Positions 28,172 to 36,138 of a stretch of 64,000 nucleotides of DNA are shown here, one piece after another. Within the stretch, counting starts at the first letter, position 1. Every line of letters starts with the position of its first letter. Under the pieces are notes generated by a model. It made no database searches. It was not told the DNA's origin and saw nothing but the letters and a program-made list of their open reading frames with translations. This stretch comes from Marinobacterium sp. (GTDB taxonomy: Bacteria; Pseudomonadota; Gammaproteobacteria; Pseudomonadales; Balneatricaceae): contig JAOXSF010000181.1 of assembly GCA_025800125.1 (NCBI GenBank), positions 1 to 64,000 of the forward strand, written 5' to 3'. Both the position numbers and the translations under genes were made by a program.

Positions 28172-28900
28172 ATGACCAGTATCACGACCAACACACCGAC
28201 GACAAGCACCCCAGCAACTTCGTCCAATATAACAACAGCAGATGATGGCAGCACAGTAATCAGTTCAGCTCCAGCCAATGATTCAAAAACCAGTAGCACC
28301 ACATCAACCACTCAGACAGAAGCGACCAGCAAGGCTCAGAACGGCTCAGATAGTAGCACCACCAGTAGTTCAGCCCCAACCTTCACCAGTCGCGCAGAAA
28401 AAATGGCAACACTGAACAGCGAATTCAATATTATGAGCCCGGATTTCACACTCACTCAGGCTTTTGTCAATCGCATGGCAGAGCTGGAGCTGATCAGTGG
28501 CGGTGAAGCTGAAAAGCTGGCGGCAGACCTGCCCAAAGGTAGCGCCGCAGCAGGTGACACACCGACAGTTGCAGAACTTCAAACCTTTATAAAAGACTTC
28601 AGCAAAACGCTGCAAAACAACGAAGAAGCACCAAAGGGGCTGCTGGATATTCTTGAAGATGCTGAAAAAATTCTGAACAATCTGGATAGCAGCAAGCCTG
28701 ACAACAGTGTTGATATTGCAGGCACACAAGCAGCATTGAAACAATTTATCGACAGCCCGGAAGCCCTGAAAGTCAACGACGATGATGACCGTAACCTGCG
28801 CGCCCTGCATAATATGCTGGTTGTTGCAGACAAGCTGACACCAGCAAACCGAACGTCTGAAAACGTCAACGCCTACCTGAAAGTTCTGCACGATCTCTAG
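28172..28900 (+). CDS. Uncharacterised protein, paralogue B of a two-gene pair
   Basis: A 242-residue protein with a Ser/Thr/Ala-rich N-terminal tail of about 65 residues (nearly no hydrophobic or charged residues) followed by the same roughly 170-residue helical domain as paralogue A. The domain carries TVAELQTFIKDFSKTLQ and GLLDILEDAEKILNNLD, which correspond to ATLFEMEDFLANLADYL and LSQVLRDTRTILEHMA in A. An AGGAAGG ribosome-binding site lies 9 bp before the ATG. No known family was recognised. Low-complexity tails of this sort occur in exported or surface proteins, but no export signal can be identified. Confidence 0.75.
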   Translation: MTSITTNTPTTSTPATSSNITTADDGSTVISSAPANDSKTSSTTSTTQTEATSKAQNGSDSSTTSSSAPTFTSRAEKMATLNSEFNIMSPDFTLTQAFVNRMAELELISGGEAEKLAADLPKGSAAAGDTPTVAELQTFIKDFSKTLQNNEEAPKGLLDILEDAEKILNNLDSSKPDNSVDIAGTQAALKQFIDSPEALKVNDDDDRNLRALHNMLVVADKLTPANRTSENVNAYLKVLHDL

Positions 28901-28913
28901 TTCTGTATGGTAT

Positions 28914-28985
28914 GTGACTGCTCCCCGCCCTACAGGGCGAGGCTTCCAACTTCTCAGGCCGCTGCCGGTGCCTAAAGCCGGCATG
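28914..28985 (-). mobile_element. Probable IS200/IS605-type end remnant (omega-RNA-like)
   Basis: On the reverse strand two short hairpins, GCCGG-loop-CCGGC (28964-28982) and CGCCCT-GT-AGGGCG (28926-28939), are followed by GGGGAGCAGTCAC ending at 28914. A G+C-rich hairpin followed by GGGGAG-N-AGTCAC is characteristic of the right ends, and overlapping guide-RNA 3' ends, of IS200/IS605 and IS1341-type elements. No tnpA or tnpB coding sequence remains. It fills the gap between two convergent genes and could now act as a terminator. Confidence 0.45.
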
Positions 28986-28988
28986 AAG

Positions 28989-29867
28989 TTAAAAACACTG
29001 CTTTAACTTCTCACTGAGTAAACGACCAGCCCGACCCAGCGGCTGGTCAAGCCGGTGTACCAGCATCGGCGTATAGCGATGCCGCGAGCCGCCCTGATAA
29101 TCAAGCTCTACTAAGGCACCCGTTACCAGCTCTGCTTCTACCTCACGTAACGGCATCCAACCATAGCCCAACCCCATCAACAACGCTTCTTTTTTAGCGC
29201 GAAAATCACTGAGATAGAAAACCCGCTCACCACCAAATGTTTGTGTACCGCCATGTGCCCGGTTATAACTGGAATCATGCACAGTAAGCTCAACATGTTG
29301 CTGCACAGTGGTTAGATCAAGACTGCACAGCTGTGCCAACGGGTGTTCAGGCGCGACCACCAGCACCGTTTCGAGATCCGCCAGCGCTTGCGCTGACAAA
29401 CGAGAATCAACCGGCGGTACCAGTGTCAGCATCAGGTCGGCACCGGCCTGCTCAAAGCGTTGTGGCACACCACCCAGAAACTCAACCCGTAACTGGATAT
29501 GCGTGGGAATCGTCAGTTCAGCCATCTCTTTCAACACTCGTAGAAGCGGCAGGTCTGGCAGCATACCATCCACGACCAGCTCTAACCGGGGCTCCCAACC
29601 CGCTGAAAACTGTTCCACCAGGTCTGAAACATACTGCGCCTGATCGAGCAAACGCTGCCCTTCGGCCAGAATACGCTCACCAACCGGTGTCAATCCCGCA
29701 CGGTAACCGGAGCGGTCAAAAATAGCCGTGCCTAACCGACTTTCCAGCTTCTGGATCTGATAACTGACTGCGGACTGGGTTTTATTCAGTCGCATTGCCG
29801 CTCGGGAAAAGCCCCCCTCTTCAACAACCGCCCGCAGCACCTTGAGGCTTTCAAGATCAACAGCCAC
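28989..29867 (-). CDS. LysR-family transcriptional regulator
   Basis: A 292-residue LysR-type regulator. The N-terminal winged helix-turn-helix spans about residues 3-62 (FSRAAMRLNKTQSAVSYQIQKLESRLG), followed by the periplasmic-binding-like effector domain. It is divergent from the first hppD copy with 256 bp between, so it may control the tyrosine-catabolic genes; the effector is unknown. A TTATTTGATCATGATAA palindrome (about 29883-29899) just upstream of its start fits a LysR-type T-N11-A operator. Confidence 0.9.
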   Translation of the reverse strand: MAVDLESLKVLRAVVEEGGFSRAAMRLNKTQSAVSYQIQKLESRLGTAIFDRSGYRAGLTPVGERILAEGQRLLDQAQYVSDLVEQFSAGWEPRLELVVDGMLPDLPLLRVLKEMAELTIPTHIQLRVEFLGGVPQRFEQAGADLMLTLVPPVDSRLSAQALADLETVLVVAPEHPLAQLCSLDLTTVQQHVELTVHDSSYNRAHGGTQTFGGERVFYLSDFRAKKEALLMGLGYGWMPLREVEAELVTGALVELDYQGGSRHRYTPMLVHRLDQPLGRAGRLLSEKLKQCF

Positions 29868-30068
29868 AACAACTCCATCAAATTATTTGATCATGATAAG
29901 CATTTTATTGCGCTTTTTACTGATCATTAAAGCATTTATATTTTTTCAATCTAACAGTCTGCCAAAGCACCTGCTCATTATCTCACCCTGATATGGATGC
30001 AGAGGCTGCCAGAACAGCAGTGATATTTCAGGCTCTAATCGCTGCTGCCCACTTTTACAGGCAACAAT

Positions 30069-30105
30069 GTAATAAAAAACGTAATAAAAAAAACGTAATA
30101 AAAAC
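30069..30105 (+). repeat. Short tandem repeat in the first hppD leader
   Basis: Three units GTAATAAAAAAC, GTAATAAAAAAAAC and GTAATAAAAAC (11-14 bp) sit 19 bp before the hppD start codon, just upstream of its AGGAG ribosome-binding site. Length changes here could alter translation or transcript stability. Confidence 0.8.
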
Positions 30106-30123
30106 AAGTGTCAGGAGTGACCT

Positions 30124-31152
30124 ATGAGTAATAACCCTCTAAATCTGCGCGGCATCGAGTTTACCGAGTTCGCTAGCCCGGATACCGACTTCATGCACCA
30201 GGTATTTACCGCATTTGGTTTCTCAAAACTCAAGCGTCACGCTGACCGTAATATCAGCTATTACAACCAGAACGGCATTCATTTTCTGTTGAACCATGAA
30301 CGTGAAGGATTCAGTGCTGAGTTTGCCAGTAGCCATGGCCCTGCGATTTGCTCTATGGGCTGGCGGGTAGATAACGCTGAACAGGCACAGGCCATTCGAC
30401 GCGGCGCCCGCGCTGTAGCAGACAGTGATAAAGATCTGCCCTACCCGGCGATCTACGGCATTGGTGACAGCCTGATCTACCTGATTGATACCTTTGGCGA
30501 CAAAGGCTCCATCTATGAGCGCGACTTTATTGCGCTGGAAGATGCCACCATCGTACCTGATCTGGGCTTTATTGAGATCGACCACCTGACCAATAATGTC
30601 TACAAAGGCACGATGCAGAAGTGGGCTGACTTCTATAAAGAGGTATTTGGCTTTGAAGAGGTGCGTTATTTCGATATCAAGGGACAAAAAACAGCCCTGC
30701 TGTCTTATGCGCTACGCTCACCCGACGGCAGTTTCTGCATCCCGATTAACGAAGGCAAAGACGACAATAACAACCAAATCGACGAATACCTGCACGAATA
30801 TAACGGCCCTGGAGTGCAGCATATCGCGTTCCGTAGCGATAACCTGCTCGACTCTCTGGACAAACTGGATCGTAGTGTCATTGATACACTGGACATTCAT
30901 GACAACTACTATGAAGAAGTTTTTAACCGAGTACCTGACGTAACAGAAGACCCTGCGCGCATCCAGCATCACCAGGTGCTGGTAGACGGTGATGAAAACG
31001 GCTATTTGTTGCAGATTTTCACCAAAAATCTGTTTGGGCCAATCTTTATTGAACTGATTCAGCGTAAAGAAAATCTGGGCTTTGGCGAAGGTAATTTTCA
31101 GGCGCTATTCGAGTCTATCGAACGTGATCAGCAACGCCGTGGCGTCATCTGA
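30124..31152 (+). CDS. hppD: 4-hydroxyphenylpyruvate dioxygenase, copy 1
   Basis: A 342-residue iron-dependent dioxygenase that converts 4-hydroxyphenylpyruvate to homogentisate in tyrosine breakdown. The two VOC-fold halves are clear. The iron ligands are His in IDHLTNNV, His in VQHIAF and Glu in FIELIQRK, and the C-terminal GFGEGNFQALFESIE helix gates the active site. Compared with copy 2 it lacks three residues near position 83 (EQAQAIRRGARA versus the longer form). A second, very similar gene follows directly. Confidence 0.94.
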   Translation: MSNNPLNLRGIEFTEFASPDTDFMHQVFTAFGFSKLKRHADRNISYYNQNGIHFLLNHEREGFSAEFASSHGPAICSMGWRVDNAEQAQAIRRGARAVADSDKDLPYPAIYGIGDSLIYLIDTFGDKGSIYERDFIALEDATIVPDLGFIEIDHLTNNVYKGTMQKWADFYKEVFGFEEVRYFDIKGQKTALLSYALRSPDGSFCIPINEGKDDNNNQIDEYLHEYNGPGVQHIAFRSDNLLDSLDKLDRSVIDTLDIHDNYYEEVFNRVPDVTEDPARIQHHQVLVDGDENGYLLQIFTKNLFGPIFIELIQRKENLGFGEGNFQALFESIERDQQRRGVI

Positions 31153-31193
31153 CTACATAAAAAGATTCAGCACCAGTGGCCTCATAAGGCACA

Positions 31194-31215
31194 GGGCAGC
31201 AACAAGCTGCCCTTT
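31194..31215 (+). terminator. Weak terminator after hppD copy 1
   Basis: GGGCAGC (31194-31200) pairs with GCTGCCC (31206-31212) around AACAA, followed by TTTCCCC. The following region to 31470 is A+T rich, with TATTAGA words, and shows no gene. Confidence 0.5.
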
Positions 31216-31476
31216 CCCCGATCCCATCTCTATTCAAAATCTATTGAAAGGCATCCGGTTTCCAACATTCACCTGAACCGCTCATTTCCTGCCCACTCGC
31301 TAACTCAGGCAGAAAACACACCATAGCTGCAAATATATTAGATAGATTCATATTAGAGACAGCCACATTAGAGCAATCATACTTTTTCCATATTGAAACA
31401 ACTGTTTTTCCTTTTTGGTAAATAAAATATAATCCCGCCCTGTCAGCACTGTCGCTTCTCAAACAAACGACAGCTG

Positions 31477-31530
31477 TACACAAACCAACATGTGCATACA
31501 AACCAACATATGCACACAAACCGGTATGCC
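31477..31530 (+). repeat. 18-20 bp tandem repeat upstream of hppD copy 2
   Basis: Units TACACAAACCAACATGTGCA, TACAAACCAACATATGCA and CACAAACCGGTATGCC follow one another. They account for part of the 451-bp gap between the two hppD copies and probably lie in the leader or promoter region of copy 2. Confidence 0.8.
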
Positions 31531-31603
31531 AGATAACAACACAGGTTTCGGTCACCGGTTTCAGGAACACAACTCCAATAACAACGAGTGCCAGGAGGGC
31601 ACG

Positions 31604-32638
31604 ATGTGTAAAAACCCATTAAATCTGCGCGGCATTGAATTTATCGAGTTTGCCAGTCCAGACACAGATTTCATGCACCAGGTATTTACTGCGTTTGGTT
31701 TTTCCAGGTTAAAGCGCCACACGGAACGGAATATCAGTTACTACAACCAGCATGACATCCACTTTCTGCTAAACCATGAACAACAAGGCTTTTCAGCCAG
31801 ATTCGCCAGTAAACATGGCCCGGCAATCTCTTCCATGGGTTGGCGGGTCGATAGCGCAGAACACGCGCTTGAAGAAGCAGTCAAACGTAGCGCTCGCGCT
31901 GTCGCCGATGAAGATAAAGACTTACCCTACCCTGCTATCTACGGTATAGGTAACAGCCTGATTTATCTGATTGACACCTTTGGTGATAAAGGGTCGATTT
32001 ATGAACGCGATTTCGTCGCACTGGATAACGCCAATATCGTGCCTGATCTGGGTTTTACTGGCATCGACCATCTGACCAACAACGTCTACAAGGGCACCAT
32101 GCAGCAGTGGGCGGATTTCTACAAAAACGTCTTTGGTTTTGAGGAAATTCGTTACTTCGACATCAAAGGTCAGAAAACTGCGCTACTTTCCTACGCACTA
32201 CGCTCGCCTGACGGCAGTTTCTGTATTCCAATCAGTGAAGGTAAAGACGATAACAACAACCAGATAGACGAGTACCTGAACGAATATAATGGCCCCGGCG
32301 TACAACATATCGCCTTCCTCAGTAATAACCTGCTGGATTCACTGGACAAACTGGACCGCAGTATTATTGATACGCTGGATATTCATGATGACTACTACGA
32401 CAGCGTGTTTGAACGCGTACCTGGTGTTACTGAAGACCCAGCCCGCATCAAGCAACACCAGGTTCTGGTTGATGGTGATGACAGTGGTTATCTGCTACAG
32501 ATTTTCACCCGAAACCTGTTCGGGCCAATATTTATCGAACTGATCCAGCGCAAAGAGAACCAAGGCTTCGGTGAAGGTAATTTTCAGGCGTTGTTTGAGT
32601 CTATCGAGCGCGACCAGCAACGCCGTGGCGTAATCTGA
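31604..32638 (+). CDS. hppD: 4-hydroxyphenylpyruvate dioxygenase, copy 2
   Basis: A 345-residue paralogue of copy 1, nearly identical through the C-terminal half and with the same iron ligands (IDHLTNNV, VQHIAF, FIELIQRK). Differences cluster in the N-terminal half, for example the longer EHALEEAVKRSARAVAD helix. The ATG at 31604, with a CAGGAGGG ribosome-binding site similar to that of copy 1, aligns the two proteins; the frame is open upstream to 31490. Copies carry separate leaders, so they may be expressed differently. A terminator follows. Confidence 0.93.
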   Translation: MCKNPLNLRGIEFIEFASPDTDFMHQVFTAFGFSRLKRHTERNISYYNQHDIHFLLNHEQQGFSARFASKHGPAISSMGWRVDSAEHALEEAVKRSARAVADEDKDLPYPAIYGIGNSLIYLIDTFGDKGSIYERDFVALDNANIVPDLGFTGIDHLTNNVYKGTMQQWADFYKNVFGFEEIRYFDIKGQKTALLSYALRSPDGSFCIPISEGKDDNNNQIDEYLNEYNGPGVQHIAFLSNNLLDSLDKLDRSIIDTLDIHDDYYDSVFERVPGVTEDPARIKQHQVLVDGDDSGYLLQIFTRNLFGPIFIELIQRKENQGFGEGNFQALFESIERDQQRRGVI

Positions 32639-32657
32639 TCAACACCAATCGAGCACC

Positions 32658-32702
32658 AAAGCCGGAGCCTTAGCCGTTGAGAAACGGATGCTCCGGCTTT
32701 TT
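32658..32702 (+). terminator. Rho-independent terminator after hppD copy 2
   Basis: AAAGCCGGAG (32658-32667) pairs with CTCCGGCTTT (32691-32700) and a T run follows; a small GCCGTT/AACGG-type inner pairing fills the loop. Confidence 0.85.
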
Positions 32703-32792
32703 ACTGCCAGCCCCGAACACCATAAAATAAACAGCACACATATACAGGCTCAATAAGGGGCCTGTTCGACCGGCTATGGATCTCATTTTTAT

Positions 32793-33653
32793 ATGAAACT
32801 TCTTCGCTATCGTTACCAGCACGAAAACTATACGGGTGCATTGATTAATCAGCATGTTTATAGCCTGCCTGACCTTAAAGATGACATGCCTGCTTTGCTG
32901 GCGGCCGGGGCTGAGCGCTGGCAAGCCTTGCAACAACAGGCTGAACAGGCTCCCGAGAGCGGTATACCACTTGTCGATGTTGAGTTACTGGCACCGGTTC
33001 AACGTCCAGGAAAGTTTCTTGGTGTAGGGCTCAATTATGCTGACCATATCGCAGAAACCGGGCTTGAAACCCCGAAATTCCCTACCATTTTCACCAAACA
33101 GAGCAGCTGCATCATCGGCCCGGAGCACGCCATTCATCGTCCGTCGGTTTCAGAAAAGCTGGACTATGAAGGCGAGCTGGCCATCGTTATAGGCAAACGC
33201 TGCCGACATGTGCCACGGGAAAAAGCAGCAGAGGTTATTGCAGGCTATACCATCGCTAACGATGTCTCCGTCAGAGACTGGCAGATCAAATCGCCAACAT
33301 GGACATTGGGCAAGTCGTTCGACACCCATGGCCCTACAGGCCCCTGGATTGTTACCGCCGATGAACTTGACCCACACAACCTTGATCTGAAAACCTGGCT
33401 CAACGATGAACTGCGCCAGCACTCCAACACCTGCAATCTGATTTTCGATTGCTATCAATTGATAGAAACCCTATCTACCGTCTGCACGCTGGAGCCGGGA
33501 GATATTATTGCAACGGGTACCTGTTCCGGTGTCGGCGTCAAGATGAAACCTCGCGGCTATATGAAGCCTGGCGACCGTGTCACCATTGAAATTGAAGGTA
33601 TCGGCCAGCTCAGCAATCCGGTTATTAAGGAACCTGACACGCGCTGCTATTAA
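32793..33653 (+). CDS. Fumarylacetoacetate hydrolase (FAH) family protein
   Basis: A 286-residue FAH-fold enzyme. The metal-binding acidic residues are in LDYEGELAIVIGKR, preceded by FLGVGLNYADHIAETG and followed by YTIANDVSVRDWQ and GDIIATGTCSGVGVKM. The family includes fumarylpyruvate hydrolases, 2-oxo-hepta-3-ene-dioate hydratases and acylpyruvases. Position after two hppD genes invites a link to homogentisate breakdown, but this short form resembles the general FAH-like group rather than true fumarylacetoacetase, and no homogentisate dioxygenase is in the window. Confidence 0.85.
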   Translation: MKLLRYRYQHENYTGALINQHVYSLPDLKDDMPALLAAGAERWQALQQQAEQAPESGIPLVDVELLAPVQRPGKFLGVGLNYADHIAETGLETPKFPTIFTKQSSCIIGPEHAIHRPSVSEKLDYEGELAIVIGKRCRHVPREKAAEVIAGYTIANDVSVRDWQIKSPTWTLGKSFDTHGPTGPWIVTADELDPHNLDLKTWLNDELRQHSNTCNLIFDCYQLIETLSTVCTLEPGDIIATGTCSGVGVKMKPRGYMKPGDRVTIEIEGIGQLSNPVIKEPDTRCY

Positions 33654-33823
33654 ACCTGCAAAAGCCTGCCTGTAAAGCTCCATAATAAACAGCAAGCTCA
33701 AAAGCTGATGCAGTTCAGCCGCTATCGCCGTCCTGCATCAACGATTCAGACGCATCTGCCTGTAAGCACATTTCTGATCAACACCTGAACAGGCCCTATC
33801 TGAACAGGCGCACCGGCTGCTTT

Positions 33824-33841
33824 TGTCGCCAAAAAGAGACA
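33824..33841 (+). promoter_or_regulatory. GlrR-type enhancer site 1
   Basis: TGTC-GCCAAAAAGA-GACA is a perfect TGTC-N10-GACA, the binding motif described for GlrR (QseF). It lies about 196 bp before the start predicted from the sigma-54 element at 34003, a normal enhancer distance. Confidence 0.6.
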
Positions 33842-33888
33842 ATTCAACCTATTGATTTAAAAGAAAATTAATATATTTGTTTAATAAT

Positions 33889-33906
33889 CGTCGCCAAATC
33901 ACGACA
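33889..33906 (+). promoter_or_regulatory. GlrR-type enhancer site 2
   Basis: CGTC-GCCAAATCAC-GACA has one mismatch to TGTC-N10-GACA and shares the GCCAAA core with site 1. It lies about 131 bp before the predicted sigma-54 start. Confidence 0.5.
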
Positions 33907-33962
33907 GAACAGATCGCAACCAACAGGCCAATAATAATTTTATCTATAGCAGTACTGGCGCT

Positions 33963-33991
33963 ATCTATATAACTCCATGATTTATATAGAT
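33963..33991. repeat. A+T-rich inverted repeat before the sigma-54 promoter
   Basis: ATCTATATAA (33963-33972) and TTATATAGAT (33982-33991) are perfect inverted repeats with a nine-base gap. It lies between the enhancer sites and the promoter, where a bend or a second regulator site would be expected. Nothing else is seen in the 421-bp gap 33654-34074. Confidence 0.6.
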
Positions 33992-34002
33992 AACCCAAAG
34001 TG

Positions 34003-34018
34003 TGGCACAGTTATAGCT
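34003..34018 (+). promoter_or_regulatory. Sigma-54 promoter of the EF-hand gene
   Basis: TGGCACAGTTATAGCT has the invariant GG and GC dinucleotides spaced by ten bases; TGGCAC is a perfect -24 element, and the -12 TAGC differs by one base from TTGC. The start would be near 34029, giving a leader of about 46 nt to the EF-hand gene. Confidence 0.6.
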
Positions 34019-34074
34019 GATAGCAGAGTACGCATCATGCAATTCGCAACCGTATTCATCAGGGAGTCCATGCC

Positions 34075-34443
34075 ATGAAGTTCAGCCCGTTCTCCACGAC
34101 TGCTTTTCTTATTCTGACCACCAGCCTGAATGCTCTGGCTGATAACATGTCAGCCAGCCACACATCGGCTTATAGCGTTAGCACAACAGCCACACAGCCT
34201 GGCCGTGTGCATTCAACAGCACCCAGCCGTCCTGTCATCATTGACCTGTTCAGCGTGCTGGATGGCAATAATGACGACCAACTCAGTCAGCATGAAGTGC
34301 GAGAGCGCCCGGCCTTGACCCGCTACTTCCATCGCCTTGATGCCAACCGTGACGGCCTGCTCAATCGCAAGGAATTTGCGGTGCTTGGCATTGGTAAAGG
34401 GTTTCATATCAGCCCGGGCAACCGTCGCATCCATCAGGTCTGA
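34075..34443 (+). CDS. Small exported EF-hand protein
   Basis: A 122-residue protein with an N-terminal signal peptide (about 1-22, FLILTTSLNALA) and two EF-hand calcium-binding loops, DGNNDDQLSQHE and DANRDGLLNRKE. The section between is Thr/Ser rich. Small calcium-binding proteins of this type are common in the periplasm of marine gammaproteobacteria; the role is unknown. A CAGGGAG ribosome-binding site precedes the ATG. Upstream sigma-54 and GlrR-type sites, together with the adjacent glrK operon, suggest it is a target of that system. Confidence 0.8.
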   Translation: MKFSPFSTTAFLILTTSLNALADNMSASHTSAYSVSTTATQPGRVHSTAPSRPVIIDLFSVLDGNNDDQLSQHEVRERPALTRYFHRLDANRDGLLNRKEFAVLGIGKGFHISPGNRRIHQV

Positions 34444-34594
34444 AATTACATGACAGCCTGAATCGCCGGGAATCAAGCGCAGTAAGCGCTTAGCCCGGCT
34501 CGGCTCGGCTGATACAGACCACTACCACGCTATAAGCAGCCTTCGTTACATAAAACCCCACTCAACTGCACCTTTATCGGCGGCTCTAAACAAC

Positions 34595-34612
34595 TGTCGG
34601 CAAATTGCGACA
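34595..34612 (+). promoter_or_regulatory. GlrR-type site upstream of glrK
   Basis: TGTC-GGCAAATTGC-GACA is a perfect TGTC-N10-GACA motif 57 bp before the glrK start codon. No sigma-54 promoter was found downstream of it, so it may serve autoregulation by a different geometry or act as an extra enhancer for the upstream promoter. Confidence 0.55.
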
Positions 34613-34668
34613 ATTTATTCAGGCCCAGATGACATGACAGGCAGCTTTACGGATAATGATCCTCAAAC

Positions 34669-36138
34669 ATGCGTTTAATTCAAATCGGCAAATTGATGAT
34701 ACCTTCCCTACGCTGGCAACCTCGCTCGCTGCACCAGCTGATTCTGATCAGCTTCTTACTGGTTGTAACCCCGTTATGTGTGCTGATTTTCCAGTCCAGC
34801 AAATCACTGACCCACCAGAACGATGTACTGCGAGAATATGCTCACCAGGCACTGGATAGCACTGCCCGCGCCCAGACACTGAATCAGATTTCAGAAGACC
34901 TGCTACGTGCCTCAAGGCAGCTGCAGATTGTTGCTCATAATGATATAGCCACACGCCTCAAGCAGCAGGCCGACAATTACAGCACGGAATTAGGGATACA
35001 GAGCTTCTGGCTTGATAATGACCACCAGATTCAACAGCTCGGACAATTGCTGAAACAGCTACTACAGCAACCAGACAAGGCTGAGCTGGCACAACAGCTC
35101 TATGAGCAGACTCATGCACTGGACCAGACACTGCGTATGCGTCTACAACATCGACTGAACACCCTGAACAGCGAAAGCAGCCGCACACGTCAGCAAGCCT
35201 GGCTACTGACACTGGCATTATTAAGCTTATCTGCGCTGTTGATTATGGTGCTACTGGGTACGATAAACCGCCCGGTACAACAACTCAGCACACGCATTCG
35301 CGCACTGGGCCAGGGTAACAGGAAAGCATTTAACGGCAACTGCGGCCCGAAAGAATTGACAGCATTACATGATGAGCTGAACTGGCTGGCGCAACAACTG
35401 GACACACTGGAACAGGACAAACAACGCTTTCTACGTCATATGTCCCATGAACTGAAAACACCATTGACCAGCTTACGCGAAGGCTCAGACCTGCTGGCTG
35501 AGGGGGTAACAGGCCCGCTTAACGCGGACCAACAGGATGTTATTGAACTACTACAGAGCCAGAGCCGGGCATTGCAGGCACTGATTGAGCAGCTGCTGGA
35601 CTATAACCATATCAGCCAGGGTGTCCGCTTACGGCTGGAGCCACTTGAGCTGACCCAGCTGATCAACGAAGCGTTATCACCCTTCCGACTGATACAGCAA
35701 CAGAAACGAATTCGACTATGCCAGCCTGACCATCCACAACAATGGCATAGTGATCGCCTGCTACTGACAAGAACCCTGAGCAACCTGCTTTCGAATGCCA
35801 TACTGTACAGCCAATCTGGTGGTGAACTCGCCATCCAGGCCCAGATAACTTCAGACCAGCTGATACTGGACATCAGCAATCAGGGTCCAATTATTCCAGA
35901 TATTGACCTGCCCCATCTGTTTGAACCTTTCTACCAGGGTGAAAATCGCCGCAGTGGGCCCGTACAGGGATCAGGCATTGGCCTGAGTATCGCCCATGAC
36001 GCCTGCCAGGCCCTGGGTGGGCAACTGACACTGCACCATAATAGCAATGGCCTGGTAACGTTCCGCCTTATCCTGCCCGCTGTGAACACAGAAGCCATTA
36101 TCCAGCCGCGCCCGGAGTATTGTGAAAATGACTGCTAG
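34669..36138 (+). CDS. glrK: Sensor histidine kinase GlrK (QseE-like)
   Basis: A 489-residue membrane kinase. Membrane helices are near residues 22-42 and 177-198 with a helical, Gln-rich periplasmic sensor between. A HAMP linker is followed by the HisKA motif MSHELKTPLTSLREG with His260 as phosphorylation site, and by an HATPase domain (NLLSNAILYS, GIGLSIAHDACQALGG). Gene order kinase, small lipoprotein, sigma-54 response regulator matches glrK-qseG-glrR of enterobacteria. It overlaps the next gene by about a dozen bases. Confidence 0.88.
   Translation: MRLIQIGKLMIPSLRWQPRSLHQLILISFLLVVTPLCVLIFQSSKSLTHQNDVLREYAHQALDSTARAQTLNQISEDLLRASRQLQIVAHNDIATRLKQQADNYSTELGIQSFWLDNDHQIQQLGQLLKQLLQQPDKAELAQQLYEQTHALDQTLRMRLQHRLNTLNSESSRTRQQAWLLTLALLSLSALLIMVLLGTINRPVQQLSTRIRALGQGNRKAFNGNCGPKELTALHDELNWLAQQLDTLEQDKQRFLRHMSHELKTPLTSLREGSDLLAEGVTGPLNADQQDVIELLQSQSRALQALIEQLLDYNHISQGVRLRLEPLELTQLINEALSPFRLIQQQKRIRLCQPDHPQQWHSDRLLLTRTLSNLLSNAILYSQSGGELAIQAQITSDQLILDISNQGPIIPDIDLPHLFEPFYQGENRRSGPVQGSGIGLSIAHDACQALGGQLTLHHNSNGLVTFRLILPAVNTEAIIQPRPEYCENDC

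Noticed and set aside
34444..34668. A GlmY-like small RNA upstream of glrK
   Set aside because: glmY precedes glrK in enterobacteria. Here there is a GlrR-type site but no sigma-54 element after it and no terminator, so no RNA is called.
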